This document shows positions 8,112 through 17,726 of a DNA stretch of 64,000 nt, piece after piece (the first letter of the stretch is position 1; each line of letters opens with the position of its first letter). The notes beneath the pieces were generated by a model, which searched no databases, was not told where the DNA came from, and saw only the letters and a list, made by a program, of their open reading frames with translations. The DNA lies in contig NZ_MVDG02000001.1 of the NCBI RefSeq assembly GCF_002008315.2, positions 4,154,001 to 4,218,000 on the forward strand, given 5' to 3'. The translations under genes and the position numbers were made by a program. Source of the stretch: Arthrobacter sp. KBS0703. GTDB taxonomy: Bacteria; Actinomycetota; Actinomycetes; Actinomycetales; Micrococcaceae.

Positions 8112-8963
8112 CTACAGCTGCGGCAGCTTCACAAACTCCTCGAGCCCGATCGGGTCCTGCCCGGTGAGCCCGTTTACGTCCGACGTCGGCCCGGCCAGTT
8201 CACCGGCGGCAATCGCCGTGTAGGTGCTCACCCAGGCGTTCACCAGCCACGCCGGGGCCCCGTACGAGGCCCGGGAGGAGTAGGCCTCCTCCAAGGTTTC
8301 GTCGTGGTACGTGACGGCCCGGCCGGTGGCCCGGGTGAGCACCTCCGCCGCCCGCGCCAGCGAGAGATCCTCCGGGCCTGTGAGGTTGTAGGTGAACCCG
8401 GCATGCACGGCCGGATCCCGGAGTACCGCCACGGCGCTGCGGGCGATGTCCTCCCGTGTCACGGCTGCCATGACGCCGTCCCGGGCCGGACCGCGGATCA
8501 CGCCGTCCTCCCCGGTCAGCTTCGGCAGGAAGTCCAGGTAGAAGTTGTTCCGCAGGAACGTAAAAGACATCCCGGACGCGCGGATCCGCGCCTCGGTGGC
8601 GTAATGGTCGCGGCCCAGGGTGAACGTGCAGTCCGGGGCGGCGCCGAAGAACGACGTATAGACAATGTGCTGCACGCCCGCCTCGGCCGCGGCATCCACG
8701 AACGCGTGGTGGTGCTGCAGCCGGTCTTCCGCCTCGGCCGCCGAGACCATGAACAGGGTCTTCACGCCCTCCAGCGCGGGGCGCGAAAGCACCGGGTCCG
8801 CGTAGCTGACCAGGACGGTCGGTGCGTTATCCAGCTCTGGTGCGCGTCCGGCGTCGCGCACCAGCAGGCGCTGGGAGAACCCGGCGTCGGCGAGCTGGCG
8901 GGCCACCATTCCGCCGAGGACCCCCGTGGAGCCGGTGACGGCGAGATCGGGAAGGTCTGTCAT
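8112..8963 (-). CDS. NmrA/QorB-like atypical SDR
   Basis: A 283-residue protein. The N-terminus has the atypical-SDR nucleotide motif VTGSTGVLGGMVARQL, with LVRDAGR after strand 2. The pattern continues with HIVYTSFFGAAPDCTF and FTFLRNNFYLDFLPKL, as in NmrA-like and NAD(P)H:quinone oxidoreductase 2-type proteins. The latter group binds NADPH and reduces quinones, or senses redox state. The gene is 8 bp downstream of the aldo/keto reductase on the same strand, so the two are probably co-transcribed. The exact substrate cannot be told. Confidence 0.85.
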   Translation of the reverse strand: MTDLPDLAVTGSTGVLGGMVARQLADAGFSQRLLVRDAGRAPELDNAPTVLVSYADPVLSRPALEGVKTLFMVSAAEAEDRLQHHHAFVDAAAEAGVQHIVYTSFFGAAPDCTFTLGRDHYATEARIRASGMSFTFLRNNFYLDFLPKLTGEDGVIRGPARDGVMAAVTREDIARSAVAVLRDPAVHAGFTYNLTGPEDLSLARAAEVLTRATGRAVTYHDETLEEAYSSRASYGAPAWLVNAWVSTYTAIAAGELAGPTSDVNGLTGQDPIGLEEFVKLPQL

Positions 8964-8971
8964 GGCCGGTC

Positions 8972-9976
8972 CTAGCCTTCGCGCGTTGCGGGGGATTTTG
9001 TCTGGGCCGGATCGCGCTCGGCGAGGGAGCCGATGGCGTCGTCGATCTTCTTCAGGACCTCCGGTTCCAGCTTGACGCCTGCGGCCGCCGTGCTGTCCGC
9101 GATCTGCTCGGGCCGGGACGCGCCGATGATGGCCGAGGCCACGTTCGGGTTCTGCAGGACCCAGGCGACGGCCAGCTGCGGCATGCTCAGTCCGGCCTCC
9201 TCGGCGATGGGCTTCAGCTGCTGCACGCCGGCGAGGACGTCATCGCGCATCCAGCGCTGGATCATCTTGGCGCCGCCCTTGTCGTCCGTGGCGCGGCTCC
9301 GCTCGGGCAGCGGCTGGCCGGGCAGGTATTTGCCGCTCAGCACGCCCTGCGCCATGGGGGACCAGACGATCTGGGAGATGCCCAGCTCTTCGGACGCGGG
9401 AACGACCTCCGCCTCGATGACCCGCCACAGCATGGAGTACTGGGGCTGGTTGGAGATCAGCTGGAAGCCCAGTTCCTTCGCCAGCGCGTGGCCGTCCCGG
9501 AGCTGCTCGGCGGTCCACTCGCTGACGCCGATGTACAGCGCCTTGCCCTGCCGCACGATGTCCGCGAACGCCTGCATCGTCTCTTCGAGCGGCGTCTCGA
9601 AGTCGTAGCGGTGCGCCTGGTACAGGTCGACGTAATCGGTCTGCAGCCTGGTCAGGGAGCCGTCGATCGATTCCATGATGTGCTTGCGCGACAGTCCCAG
9701 GTCGTTCTTGCCCTTGGGGCCGGTGGGCCCGAACACCTTGGTGAAAATCTCCACGGACTGGCGGCGTTCGCCCTTCAGCGCTTCGCCGAGGACCGTCTCG
9801 GCCGCGGTGTTGGCGTAGACGTCAGCCGTGTCAAAGGTGCTGATGCCGGCGTCGAGCGCCGCCCGCACGCACTGGGTGGCGACGTCGTTCTCCACCTGGG
9901 AGCCGTGGGTCAGCCAGTTGCCGAAAGTGATTTCCGAGATCTTGAAGCCGCTGTTTCCGAGATATCTGAATTCCAT
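8972..9976 (-). CDS. Aldo/keto reductase (Kv-beta-like)
   Basis: A 334-residue (beta/alpha)8 oxidoreductase. Catalytic residues are recognisable: Asp and Tyr in FDTADVYANTAAE, Lys in EIFTKVFGP, and His in LYQAHRYD. SPMAQGVLSGKYLPG and AIIGASRPEQI form the NADPH-binding end, as in the potassium-channel beta-subunit subgroup. The protein reduces aldehydes or ketones with NADPH. It is the first gene of a two-gene unit with the NmrA-like protein. MEFRYLGNSGFKIS is the usual start for the subgroup, supporting ATG at 9976. Confidence 0.93.
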   Translation of the reverse strand: MEFRYLGNSGFKISEITFGNWLTHGSQVENDVATQCVRAALDAGISTFDTADVYANTAAETVLGEALKGERRQSVEIFTKVFGPTGPKGKNDLGLSRKHIMESIDGSLTRLQTDYVDLYQAHRYDFETPLEETMQAFADIVRQGKALYIGVSEWTAEQLRDGHALAKELGFQLISNQPQYSMLWRVIEAEVVPASEELGISQIVWSPMAQGVLSGKYLPGQPLPERSRATDDKGGAKMIQRWMRDDVLAGVQQLKPIAEEAGLSMPQLAVAWVLQNPNVASAIIGASRPEQIADSTAAAGVKLEPEVLKKIDDAIGSLAERDPAQTKSPATREG

Positions 9977-10093
9977 GGGCTTTACGCTAGCGGAGATGGT
10001 TGCTCAGGGTAAGGGATGCGCGCGGTTCATCTGCCTGCTGCGCCGGCCTGACCGCCGGGCCAGTCCGCCGGGCCTGACTGCAGGGGCGGTGCC

Positions 10094-10964
10094 TCAGGAC
10101 CGGACGCGGACGTCCTCGTGCTGTGCCAGCGAGACCATGGACCCGGTGTCCAGGACGGCCATGTTCCCGGCGGCGGGCTTCCGCGCCGGCCGCGGAGGCT
10201 GGGCGGACAAGGCAAGCGCGGACCGTGCCGGTGCTTCCTTGGGTCCCGTTTCGCCGGGGGCGGGGGCCTCTGCGTTCGGTTTCGGATTGTTCTGGGCGTC
10301 TTCCTGCACGCCCTCTTGGCGCCGGGATTCTTTGTGCAGCGCCTTTTTATCCAGGGCCGCCGTGTGCAGCGCCTCCGCATTAAGGGCGGACTCCACCAGC
10401 GGAGCAACCTTCACCACGCCGTCGGCAGCCACACCCAGTCCGGGCCGGTCCGGGGCGCTGTCTCTTATACACATCTAGATGTGTATAAGAGACAGCCACC
10501 GCACGGGCATCGGCGGCGGCCACCGCGGCTGCCCAGTCTTTCGACAGGACGGGCGGCACCGGCCGCGCGGCGGTCAGCAGCGGGTGGTGGGCGACGGCGG
10601 TGCGGAGCGCCTCTTTGAGCCCGGCACGGCTCAGGAGCTTCTTCCAGTCGCGCGGAGGGCGCGGTTCCCGCGCCGGCCGGGGGGCCTTCGGCTTTTTTGC
10701 CGGGCGTTCCTCCGCTGCGGGGACCTCGTCGGGGGCGGCGGCGTCGAAAGATTGCGTCCCCACGGGAAGCCGCACCACCTCGATGGTGTCGTTCCCGGGG
10801 AAGCGGCCGAACAGGGCCATCACGATCAGCGCAACCAGGCGTCCCACTCCGGCGATCACCAGCGTCACCATGAACAGGATGAACATGCCGATGAACATGA
10901 CGAACGCCACGCCCACGGTGCCGAAAAAGGTCAGGTTAAGTGCGATCGTTGTCGGATCTTCCAC
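10094..10964 (-). pseudogene. Small membrane protein with basic tail, broken by adapter
   Basis: The N-terminal part (10496-10964, 156 codons) has a hydrophobic stretch of about 40 residues from TFFGTVGVAFVMFIGMFILF to GVGRLVALIVMALF, then a Lys/Pro/Arg-rich cytoplasmic segment. The C-terminal part (10094-10457) is hydrophilic and Ala-rich, ending VSLAQHEDVRVRS. The 38-bp adapter at 10458 separates them. Simply deleting the adapter leaves the frame off by one, so some bases are missing. The N-terminal membrane part resembles the 100-residue protein at 14798-15100. Function unknown. Confidence 0.65.
10458..10495. other. Nextera mate-pair junction adapter (artefact)
   Basis: Same 38-bp palindrome as at 6615. 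Both flanks appear to belong to the same minus-strand membrane-protein gene, so the missing sequence is probably short. Confidence 0.97.
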
Positions 10965-11174
10965 TTCGCCCTCCTAAAACCAGCCCGCGGCCACCTCGTC
11001 CCGCCGCAGCGCAGCGGAAAAATGGCCCCTAACCACCATACGGACTATTTACTGCCGACATGCCCGCATGACAAGCCCTGCCGGGGGTTGTTTCGAAGCT
11101 GTTATCGGATGCGTCCCCGGGCGGGGCCTATAGTCGGAATTAGCAGGCGGACTCCATACTTTTTAGGGATGCAC

Positions 11175-11582
11175 ATGACCCAGCCCCAGCACTTCACCGG
11201 TAACTGCCCGTGCCTCTCCGGTGAGCAGTATGCAGACTGCTGCGGCCGGTTCCACAGCGGCCCAGCGGAGGCGGCCACAGCCGAGCAGCTGATGCGTTCC
11301 CGCTACAGTGCCTTTGTGCTCCTCGACGCCGGCTACTTGCTGAAAACCTGGCATCCGGACACGCGTCCTACCGAGCTGGAACTCGATCCGGGACTCGAAT
11401 GGCGCCGCCTGGACATCGTGTCCACAGCGAGGGGCGGCCCGCTCGACACCGAGGGGAAAGTGGAGTTCAAGGCGCATTTCCGGCAGGACGGGGAGCGCGG
11501 CGTCCACCACGAAACCAGCCGCTTCCTGAGGGTGGACGGCCGCTGGTACTACCTCGACGCCGTCGTCCTTCACCAAACGTAG
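11175..11582 (+). CDS. YchJ-like SEC-C motif protein (UPF0225)
   Basis: A 135-residue protein. It begins with the zinc-binding SEC-C-like motif NCPCLSG...YADCCGRFH (cysteines and His in the CxC...CC pattern). Next come EQLMRSRYSAFVLLDAGYLLKTWHP, the most conserved stretch of the YchJ family, and a C-terminal NTF2-like part ending in SRFLRVDGRWYYLD. ATG 11175 is preferred because AGGGA lies about 5-8 bp upstream; an in-frame ATG at 11169 would add two residues. The family has no agreed biochemical role. It is monocistronic and converges on the membrane protein gene at 11589. Confidence 0.9.
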   Translation: MTQPQHFTGNCPCLSGEQYADCCGRFHSGPAEAATAEQLMRSRYSAFVLLDAGYLLKTWHPDTRPTELELDPGLEWRRLDIVSTARGGPLDTEGKVEFKAHFRQDGERGVHHETSRFLRVDGRWYYLDAVVLHQT

Positions 11583-11588
11583 CGGCTG

Positions 11589-12509
11589 CTACCGCTCCTT
11601 ATTTTCCGCCGCGGGGGTGAATCCGGCACGGTCCACCTTGCGGTGGAAGTGCATGCCGGCGAGGCCGCCGAGGACGGCGCCCACCAGCGCCACCGCTGCG
11701 ACCACGACGGCGGCGATGATGCCGGTGGTGGTGAGCTGGCCCTCGTTGACCGGAATACGCGGGAAACTGTTCAGCCGGGCCAGGATGTTGAACCGCTCGC
11801 CGGCGATTAGTCCCAGCACCGCGACCACCACGGCGGCGATGAGCGCCCAGATCCACACCATGATGCCCTGCTTGGCCCCGTTGAAGCGGGCCATCCGCCC
11901 GGCCACGTAGCCTCCGCTGTAGTAGGAGACGAACAGGATTACGAGCAGCACGATGATGCCCACGATTCCGACCGTCTGGTCCGACGCCGCCTGGCCGACA
12001 GCCGTGTTGACATCGGTGTTCGTGGCGAGGCCCACGGCCGTCCCGGCTGCCGCCACCAGGGCCGTCAGCAGCACGGCCATTCCGGTGGCGGCCAGCCAGC
12101 CGAAGAATGCCGAGCCCACCTTGACCCCGCCGAAGGCCTCCTTTTCGCGGGCGACGGCGATCTCCCGCGTCGCGAGTGCTGGATCGGCGGGGACCACGTC
12201 TGCAGTGTAGGTCTCCGGCGTGTACTCCCGTTCAGCGGACGGTTCCCTGAGATCCCTGCCCCGGTCGCCGCGGTCCCGCATGCCGGTGTCCCGCGTGTCC
12301 AGCGTCCTGGTGTTCGTATCCGCGGCTGAACCGCCCGTCACCCTACCGCCGGCGCCTGCGCCGCGGGCCTGGGTGGCATCGTAGACCGGCGTGGCCTCGG
12401 TGCGGGGCTCGGATGAGCCGGTTTCTGCGGCGCGCTGTTCACCGGCGGCGCGCTCCTCGCCGGGGGTGCGGCGGGGGCGCTTGTCCTCGGAGCCCATGGA
12501 GTTGCTCAT
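11589..12509 (-). CDS. Multi-pass membrane protein with charged N-terminal tail
   Basis: A 306-residue protein. About 115 N-terminal residues are hydrophilic and rich in Arg, Glu and Thr, with acidic and basic runs. Then come four or five hydrophobic helices: AFFGWLAATGMAVLLTALVA, VGIVGIIVLLVILFVSYYSG, GIMVWIWALIAAVVVAVLGL and IIAAVVVAAVALVGAVLGGL. SYYSGGYVAGRMARFNGAKQG is the most conserved-looking loop. ATG at 12509 (MSNSMGSEDKR) follows AAGGAAAG. No enzymatic motif is seen; it looks like a general actinobacterial membrane protein of unknown function. Confidence 0.75.
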   Translation of the reverse strand: MSNSMGSEDKRPRRTPGEERAAGEQRAAETGSSEPRTEATPVYDATQARGAGAGGRVTGGSAADTNTRTLDTRDTGMRDRGDRGRDLREPSAEREYTPETYTADVVPADPALATREIAVAREKEAFGGVKVGSAFFGWLAATGMAVLLTALVAAAGTAVGLATNTDVNTAVGQAASDQTVGIVGIIVLLVILFVSYYSGGYVAGRMARFNGAKQGIMVWIWALIAAVVVAVLGLIAGERFNILARLNSFPRIPVNEGQLTTTGIIAAVVVAAVALVGAVLGGLAGMHFHRKVDRAGFTPAAENKER

Positions 12510-12688
12510 CGAACGTCTCACTTTCCTTGAACGGACCAGGCTCATGGTCTAAGCCGGGCAACGCAATGCCGGGGCCACCGCGATGGCCTCACTTCTAGCT
12601 AACGCCCATCAATGCCCCATAGCAAGGAAGCTTAGTATTTGGGTTTTCGTGCCGCCCGTGCCCGGCGGAAGCCGGATCAGATCCGTGA

Positions 12689-14734
12689 CTACCGGTAGGT
12701 GCGGTGCAGATTCTCCTTCTCCGTCGCCCGGGGAGACGCGTCCGCGATCCACGGCCCGGTGCCCTCGGACTGGTCCAGGACCCCCGCCTCGAGCCATTCG
12801 TAGTCCCCGGCGAGGACCTTTCGCGAAAGGTCGCGGTCGCCGTCGTCGGTGTTCCTCCACAGCTGGTCGAAGTACTCGTCCACGCGCACGCGCGCCTGCT
12901 CGCAGAACGCCTCCGCGAGTTCGAACGCGGTGGCGCCCCGCTCGGGTGACGTGCGCAGCAGCATCTCCGCGCGCGAGCAGGACGCCGCCATCGCGAAGAG
13001 CTCCGCGCCGATGTCCACGATCCGTCCCAGGAACGCCTGCTTGTGCTCGAGCCCGGCCTGCCAGCGGCCCATGCCGTAAAACGTCTGCCGGGCCAGCCGC
13101 CGCGAGGACCGCTCCACGAAGCGCAGCTGCTTGGCCAGCCGGCCGAATTCGGCATAGGAACGCGGGTCCATGCCCGCGCCGGCCACGAGCCTCGGCAGCC
13201 ACTTCGCGTAGAAGCCGGAGGCCCCGACGGCGGCCCGCGCCTTGTCTGACAGGCTCGCTTCCGCGGAGGCCAGGTCCCCTGCGGCGGCAAGGTGGGCGTC
13301 CACGGCTTCACGGGCGATCAGCAGCTTCATGATCTCCGAGGAGCCCTCGAAGATCCTGTTGATGCGGAGGTCGCGCAGCTGCTGCTCCGCGGGGACGGCC
13401 CGTTCGCCGCGGGCCTCGAGGGAATCGGCCGTCTCGAAACCGCGCCCGCCCCGGATCTGCACCAGTTCGTCGGCGATCCGGTAGCTGATCTCGGTGGACC
13501 ACAGTTTGGCCAGCGCGGCTTCGATCCGGATGTCCTTCTGCCCGGCGTCCGCCATTTCCGCGCAGAGCTCGAATACCGCGTCCAGGGCAAAGGCGGTTGC
13601 GGCAATGAACGCGATCTTCTTGCCCACGGCCTCGTGCCTGCCCACCGGACGGCCCCACTGGGTCCGCGCATTGGACCATTCGCGGGCGATCTTCAGGCTC
13701 CAGCGGCCCGTGGCGACGCAGAGCGCCGGGAGGGACAGCCGCCCCGTGTTGAGTGTTGTGAGGGCGATCTTCAGGCCCTGGCCCTCGCGGCCCAGCCGGT
13801 TGGCCGCGGGAACCGTGACCTGGTGGAACCGGGTGACGCCGTTCTCGATTCCGCGCAGGCCCATGAAGGCGTTGCGGTTTTCCACGGTGATGCCGGGGGA
13901 GTCCATCTCCACCACGAAGGCGGTGATCCCGCCCTTGTGGACGGTGCCGTCGGCGTCGGTGTGGCGCGGCACCACGGCCATCACCACCACCAGCTCGGCG
14001 ATCACGCCGTTCGTGGTCCATAGCTTCACGCCGTCCAGCACGTACGCCTCGCCGTCGTCCGTGGGGACGGCGGTGCTGCCCATCCGGGCGGGGTCGCTGC
14101 CGACGTCGGGCTCGGTGAGCAGGAACGCCGTGATGGCGCCCGAGGCGCAGCGCGGCAGGTACTCCTGCCGCTGTTCCGGGGTGCCGAACACCTTGACGGG
14201 TTCCGGGACGCCGATTGACTGGTGCGCCGAGAGCAGCGCGCCGAGGCTGGGGTGAACGGAGCCGAGCAGCGCGAGGGCGCGGCCGTAGTACACCAGCGAC
14301 AGGCCCAGGCCGCCGTACTCCAGCGGGATCTTCATGCCGAACACGCCGAGATCGGCCAGCCCCCTGAGGTATTCGTCGGGGATCCTGGCGTCACGCTCGA
14401 TCACCCGCCCGGATAAGGACCGGCAGAATTCCGTGAGCCGCGCCATGAAGGCCTCGCCGCGGACCACGTCGTCCGGCTTGGCCGCCGGCCACGGGTGGAT
14501 GAGGGTCAGGTCGAAACTGCCGAGGTACAGGCCCTTGGCAAAGCTGGGCCGGCCCCATTCGGTCTCGCGGGCTGCTTCGGCGATGGCGCGGGCGTCCTCC
14601 GCGGACGCGCCGGCCCCGATCTTCTCGGCGGCGACCGGCGTTTCGGAGGCCGGGCTGTCGATGGGCGGGATGGTGCCGGGACCCTTGGCCTGGGCGGGAT
14701 CCTCGGTGGCCTGACTCTCAGTGGCGGAGCTCAC
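12689..14734 (-). CDS. Acyl-CoA dehydrogenase, long/very-long-chain type
   Basis: A 681-residue FAD enzyme, clearly longer than the usual 380-400 residues of medium-chain ACADs and close to the mammalian VLCAD layout with an added C-terminal helical domain. Motifs in order: GVFGMKIPLEYGGLGLS (N-terminal helical domain), AFLLTEPDVGSDPARM and KLWTTNG (beta domain, FAD), GLKIALTTLNTGRLSLPALC, then RGGRGFETADSLEARGE and RINRIFEGSSEIMKLLI in the catalytic domain. It carries out the first step of beta-oxidation, making trans-2-enoyl-CoA. It is preceded by a Pro/Ala-rich N-terminal tail and seems to be transcribed alone. Confidence 0.92.
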   Translation of the reverse strand: MSSATESQATEDPAQAKGPGTIPPIDSPASETPVAAEKIGAGASAEDARAIAEAARETEWGRPSFAKGLYLGSFDLTLIHPWPAAKPDDVVRGEAFMARLTEFCRSLSGRVIERDARIPDEYLRGLADLGVFGMKIPLEYGGLGLSLVYYGRALALLGSVHPSLGALLSAHQSIGVPEPVKVFGTPEQRQEYLPRCASGAITAFLLTEPDVGSDPARMGSTAVPTDDGEAYVLDGVKLWTTNGVIAELVVVMAVVPRHTDADGTVHKGGITAFVVEMDSPGITVENRNAFMGLRGIENGVTRFHQVTVPAANRLGREGQGLKIALTTLNTGRLSLPALCVATGRWSLKIAREWSNARTQWGRPVGRHEAVGKKIAFIAATAFALDAVFELCAEMADAGQKDIRIEAALAKLWSTEISYRIADELVQIRGGRGFETADSLEARGERAVPAEQQLRDLRINRIFEGSSEIMKLLIAREAVDAHLAAAGDLASAEASLSDKARAAVGASGFYAKWLPRLVAGAGMDPRSYAEFGRLAKQLRFVERSSRRLARQTFYGMGRWQAGLEHKQAFLGRIVDIGAELFAMAASCSRAEMLLRTSPERGATAFELAEAFCEQARVRVDEYFDQLWRNTDDGDRDLSRKVLAGDYEWLEAGVLDQSEGTGPWIADASPRATEKENLHRTYR

Positions 14735-14797
14735 GGGGCATCTCCTTTAACCGGATGACCGGCTCAAGCCCTGGGTCCGCCGCGGGTGGAGAACCCT

Positions 14798-15100
14798 TCA
14801 GCTGTCCCTCAATGCTACTCGCGGGTAAGTACCGGTGCTAGGGGAAGGCTGGGCCTGAAAATCGCCCGGGAGTTCGACCGTGGAAGCATGGCGCACCAGC
14901 CCGTCCCACAAATCGTTGATGCCGTGGACCAGCCGGACCAGGGTGCCCGCCACAATCAGCCAGGCCAGCCGTCCCACCCCCACCAGGATCAGCGCGACGA
15001 AGGCCGCCACGGCCACGAACAAGACGAGCACCAAGGCAAAAGCCAAGGTTCCGATGAACACCAAGGTGGCCGTCTCCACTGCACTTAGGTCGAAATACAT
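14798..15100 (-). CDS. Small membrane protein
   Basis: A 100-residue protein with two hydrophobic segments, ATLVFIGTLAFALVLVLFVA and VALILVGVGRLAWLIVAGTL, then a hydrophilic tail. The GVGRLxxLIV segment and its position resemble the N-terminus of the interrupted protein at 10094-10964, suggesting paralogues. No function can be assigned. It is divergent from jetA, with about 300 bp between them in which I see no further gene. Confidence 0.6.
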   Translation of the reverse strand: MYFDLSAVETATLVFIGTLAFALVLVLFVAVAAFVALILVGVGRLAWLIVAGTLVRLVHGINDLWDGLVRHASTVELPGDFQAQPSPSTGTYPRVALRDS

Positions 15101-16637
15101 GCTTCCCCCTGCGCCTTTGCTGCGGTTGGATCAGTAGCACGAGCGTAGTGCCTGCCGTGAGCACGGGGCCACCGACAGCGGGGTGAGTCGGAGCCGTTGA
15201 TACGGGATCGAAATCATACTGCTCCGCAGGTCACGGATTTGTCTCAGCAGCCCCACCAGCAACAGCCGTAACGTTGCTTACCGGTCAACTCGGGGCGCCT
15301 CCATGCGGGGCGCCGGTTGGAAGTCTGTCTGCGTTAACCTTGTACTTGGCCGTTTTCAGGATTCCGCCGCCGAAACGATCCCCAGCTACTGAAGGAGAGT
15401 GTGTGCCCCGGTCCGCCACGTCCTCCGCTGACGCCATCGGCGCACGGCTCCGGGACCTCGAGCTCCTCACCAAGGGGCCCGCCTGGGCGCTCACGCGTTC
15501 CGCCCCGTGGGTCATCGCCGTGCTGCAGGCCTCCTTTACCCGCACGAGGCCGCAGCTTCCACTGGAAGAGTTCCACGCCGACGTCGACTCCTTCCTTGAG
15601 CAGCTCCGCCGCCAGGATCCCGGGCTGGGCGGCGGTGCCAACGGTAAGTCCTTCGGGGACGAATGGACGCGCAGGCAGTTCCTTACCCGCCGGAACCAGT
15701 CCGGGCAGATCGTCTACGAGGTCACCGAACCGGCTGCGCGCGTCCTCGCCTTCCTGGACAGCCTTTCCAGCGAACGCTCCACCCTGAACGGGTCGCGGCT
15801 CGGAACGCTGCTGGGCGACGTGGAGAAACTCGCCAACGAGACCAACCCGGACCAGACGGCCCGGCTGGAATCGCTGGAGGAGGAGATCGGGGAGCGCCGC
15901 CAGCTCATCCAGGACATCGCGTCCGGTGACTTCGACGGGCTGCTCGACGACGACCAGGCCGTGGAAGCCGCGGGCAATATCCTGGACCTCGCGGCCAGCC
16001 TGCCCGCCGACTACAAGAAGATGCGCGACCGGATCGAGGAGCTGGTGGGTGAGCTCCGCAACCAGATCATCGAGGAATCCCTGAGCAAGGGTGCCACCAT
16101 GGCGCAGGTCCTGGAAGCCGACAAGCGGCTGCGGCAAAGCCCCGAAGGCAGGACGTTCCGCTCCTTCACGGCCTTCCTCGAGGACCCGCAGCAGCAGTTG
16201 CGGTTCCGTTCCGCGATCGGCGAGGTGCTCAGCCGCCAGTTCGCGGACGACCTCTCGCCGGAGGACCGCGAAACCCTGAAGAACCTCGTGGCAGAGCTCC
16301 GGCAGCAGCACAGCCAGATCCAGCGCATCTACGGCAAGCTCAGCGAAAGCCTGAACACATACGTCCAGAGCGACGATTTCCGCCAGTCGGTGCGCCTCCG
16401 CAAGGTGCTCCGGGAAGCCGAACAGGCCATCCGTTCCCTGCCCTACGAGCGCGAACGCCCCGGCCTGGTCCGGGGACCGGTGCTGTTCAACGCGGGCTTC
16501 GAATCGCTGGCCATGGTCAAGCTGTTCGATCCCGACGAGTTCGCGGCCCCGCCCCGGCTCGCCGACCCCATCGCGTTCAGCGACTCCGACCGTGTGCGCT
16601 CGCCGCGCACGGGCAAGGCGAAGCCGGGGGCCATCAG

Positions 16638-16663
16638 GGACGTCCGCGGGCACCTGTTCATCC
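16638..16663 (+). repeat. 26-bp chimeric copy of jetC sequence
   Basis: These 26 bases are identical to 20692-20717 inside jetC (both encode DVRGHLFI). They sit directly left of the adapter at 16664, and the sequence right of it is at 16702. This is the geometry of a circularised mate-pair fragment covering 16702-20717, about 4.0 kb. Confidence 0.85.
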
Positions 16664-16701
16664 CTGTCTCTTATACACATCTAGATGTGTATAAGAGACA
16701 G
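16664..16701. other. Nextera mate-pair junction adapter (artefact)
   Basis: Same 38-bp palindrome as at 6615, here inside jetA. Left flank is a short piece of jetC; right flank is the true jetA 3' end. Confidence 0.97.
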
Positions 16702-16883
16702 GGCCTGGGCGCAGCTTCCGCCGGAGGAGCAGCACATCAACTCGATCCGGGCCCTCCTGTCCCACGCCCTGCACGACGGTGCCCGCTTCGACCGCGCAGC
16801 GGTGGACGCCCTCGACTTCGAACAGATAGACGGAACCACGCGCACGGCGTACCTGCCGGTGGTCACGCTCAAGAAGGATTCCG

Positions 16884-17726
16884 ATGACTGAACTTCCCCG
16901 CGAATCACACGGCAGGCCGGACGCCGACACAGCGGTATCGGCTCCGGAGTCACCCCGCGCCGACCCGTTCTCGGTCACCCCGCGGGACACGTTCGTTGAT
17001 GGCGCCGCGTTGTTCCCGGGCGACACCGGCGTGCTGTCGATGAAGGTCCGCCAGGCCCTGGTGAAGCTGCTGAAGGGCCCGTACGTGGACGGCGGCCGCG
17101 ACGAAAAACTGTGGACCACGCTCCTGGACAACCAGCTGATCCTGCGCAGCCGGCTGTCCGAGCTGTTTCTGGCGCTGCAGCTGGACCACGAGCGCAAGAT
17201 TGCCGTGCTCCGGCCGGTTGATCCGGAAGCCATCGGCGGCAGCACGCGATCCAGCATCCTGCGCCAGCAGCGTGCCCTGAGCCGCGTCGAAACCATCGTG
17301 CTGCTCCGTCTCCGCCTCCTCCTGGACCGCCACGTCACCGCCCAGACCGACCCCACCATCTCCCGCGAGGAAATTGCCGAGCTCGTGGCCCACTACCAGC
17401 CGGCAGGCCAGCAGGACGCGCTCCGCGATTCGGACGTGGTCAACCGGGCCATCACCAAGCTTCTGGCCCGCCAGCTCCTGCTCACCACGGCCCTGGACGA
17501 CGTCTACACCATCTCCAACGCCCTCCCGCTGGCCCTGCCCTTCGAGAACATCGGGGACATCCCCGCCCAGATCGAAGCCCTGGTCACAGCCACGGCTGAC
17601 CCCACGGGAACCGAAGCGCTGATAGAGCTCGACGGCGACAGTTCCGCGGAGGAAGACGGTGGCGACGACGCGGAATCGCCGTCGTCGTCCAAGGCGACCA
17701 CGGCCATGATTGGAGAAGCCAAGTGA
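16884..17726 (+). CDS. jetB: JetB/MksE (DUF4194) subunit
   Basis: A 280-residue protein of the DUF4194 family, the KITE-type winged-helix subunit of Wadjet and MksBEF complexes. The conserved core runs from [20 protein letters not shown] through [20 protein letters not shown] to RRV-type contacts in [19 protein letters not shown], ending with [20 protein letters not shown]. The C-terminal 35 residues are acidic and probably disordered ([10 protein letters not shown]). It overlaps jetA by 8 bp and jetC by 4 bp (GTGA), as expected for subunits of one complex. In the family, JetB binds the JetA kleisin. Confidence 0.92.
   Translation: MTELPRESHGRPDADTAVSAPESPRADPFSVTPRDTFVDGAALFPGDTGVLSMKVRQALVKLLKGPYVDGGRDEKLWTTLLDNQLILRSRLSELFLALQLDHERKIAVLRPVDPEAIGGSTRSSILRQQRALSRVETIVLLRLRLLLDRHVTAQTDPTISREEIAELVAHYQPAGQQDALRDSDVVNRAITKLLARQLLLTTALDDVYTISNALPLALPFENIGDIPAQIEALVTATADPTGTEALIELDGDSSAEEDGGDDAESPSSSKATTAMIGEAK

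Larger units (their letters stand above)
15403..16891 (+). pseudogene. jetA: JetA/MksF (DUF3375) kleisin-like subunit, broken by adapter
   Basis: The protein starts with GTG at 15403 after GAAGGAG (VPRSATSSADAIGARLRDLE). The left part runs about 411 codons, through helical DUF3375 sequence such as ALTRSAPWVIAVLQASF and SFTAFLEDPQQQLRFRSAIG. The right part (from 16703) gives the last 62 residues, AWAQLPPEEQHINSIRALLS to LKKDSDD. Together they approach the roughly 480-500 residues usual for the family, so only a short piece seems missing. The 26 bases before the adapter are copied from jetC and are not jetA. JetA is the kleisin that closes the JetC dimer. Its stop overlaps jetB by 8 bp. Confidence 0.88.
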
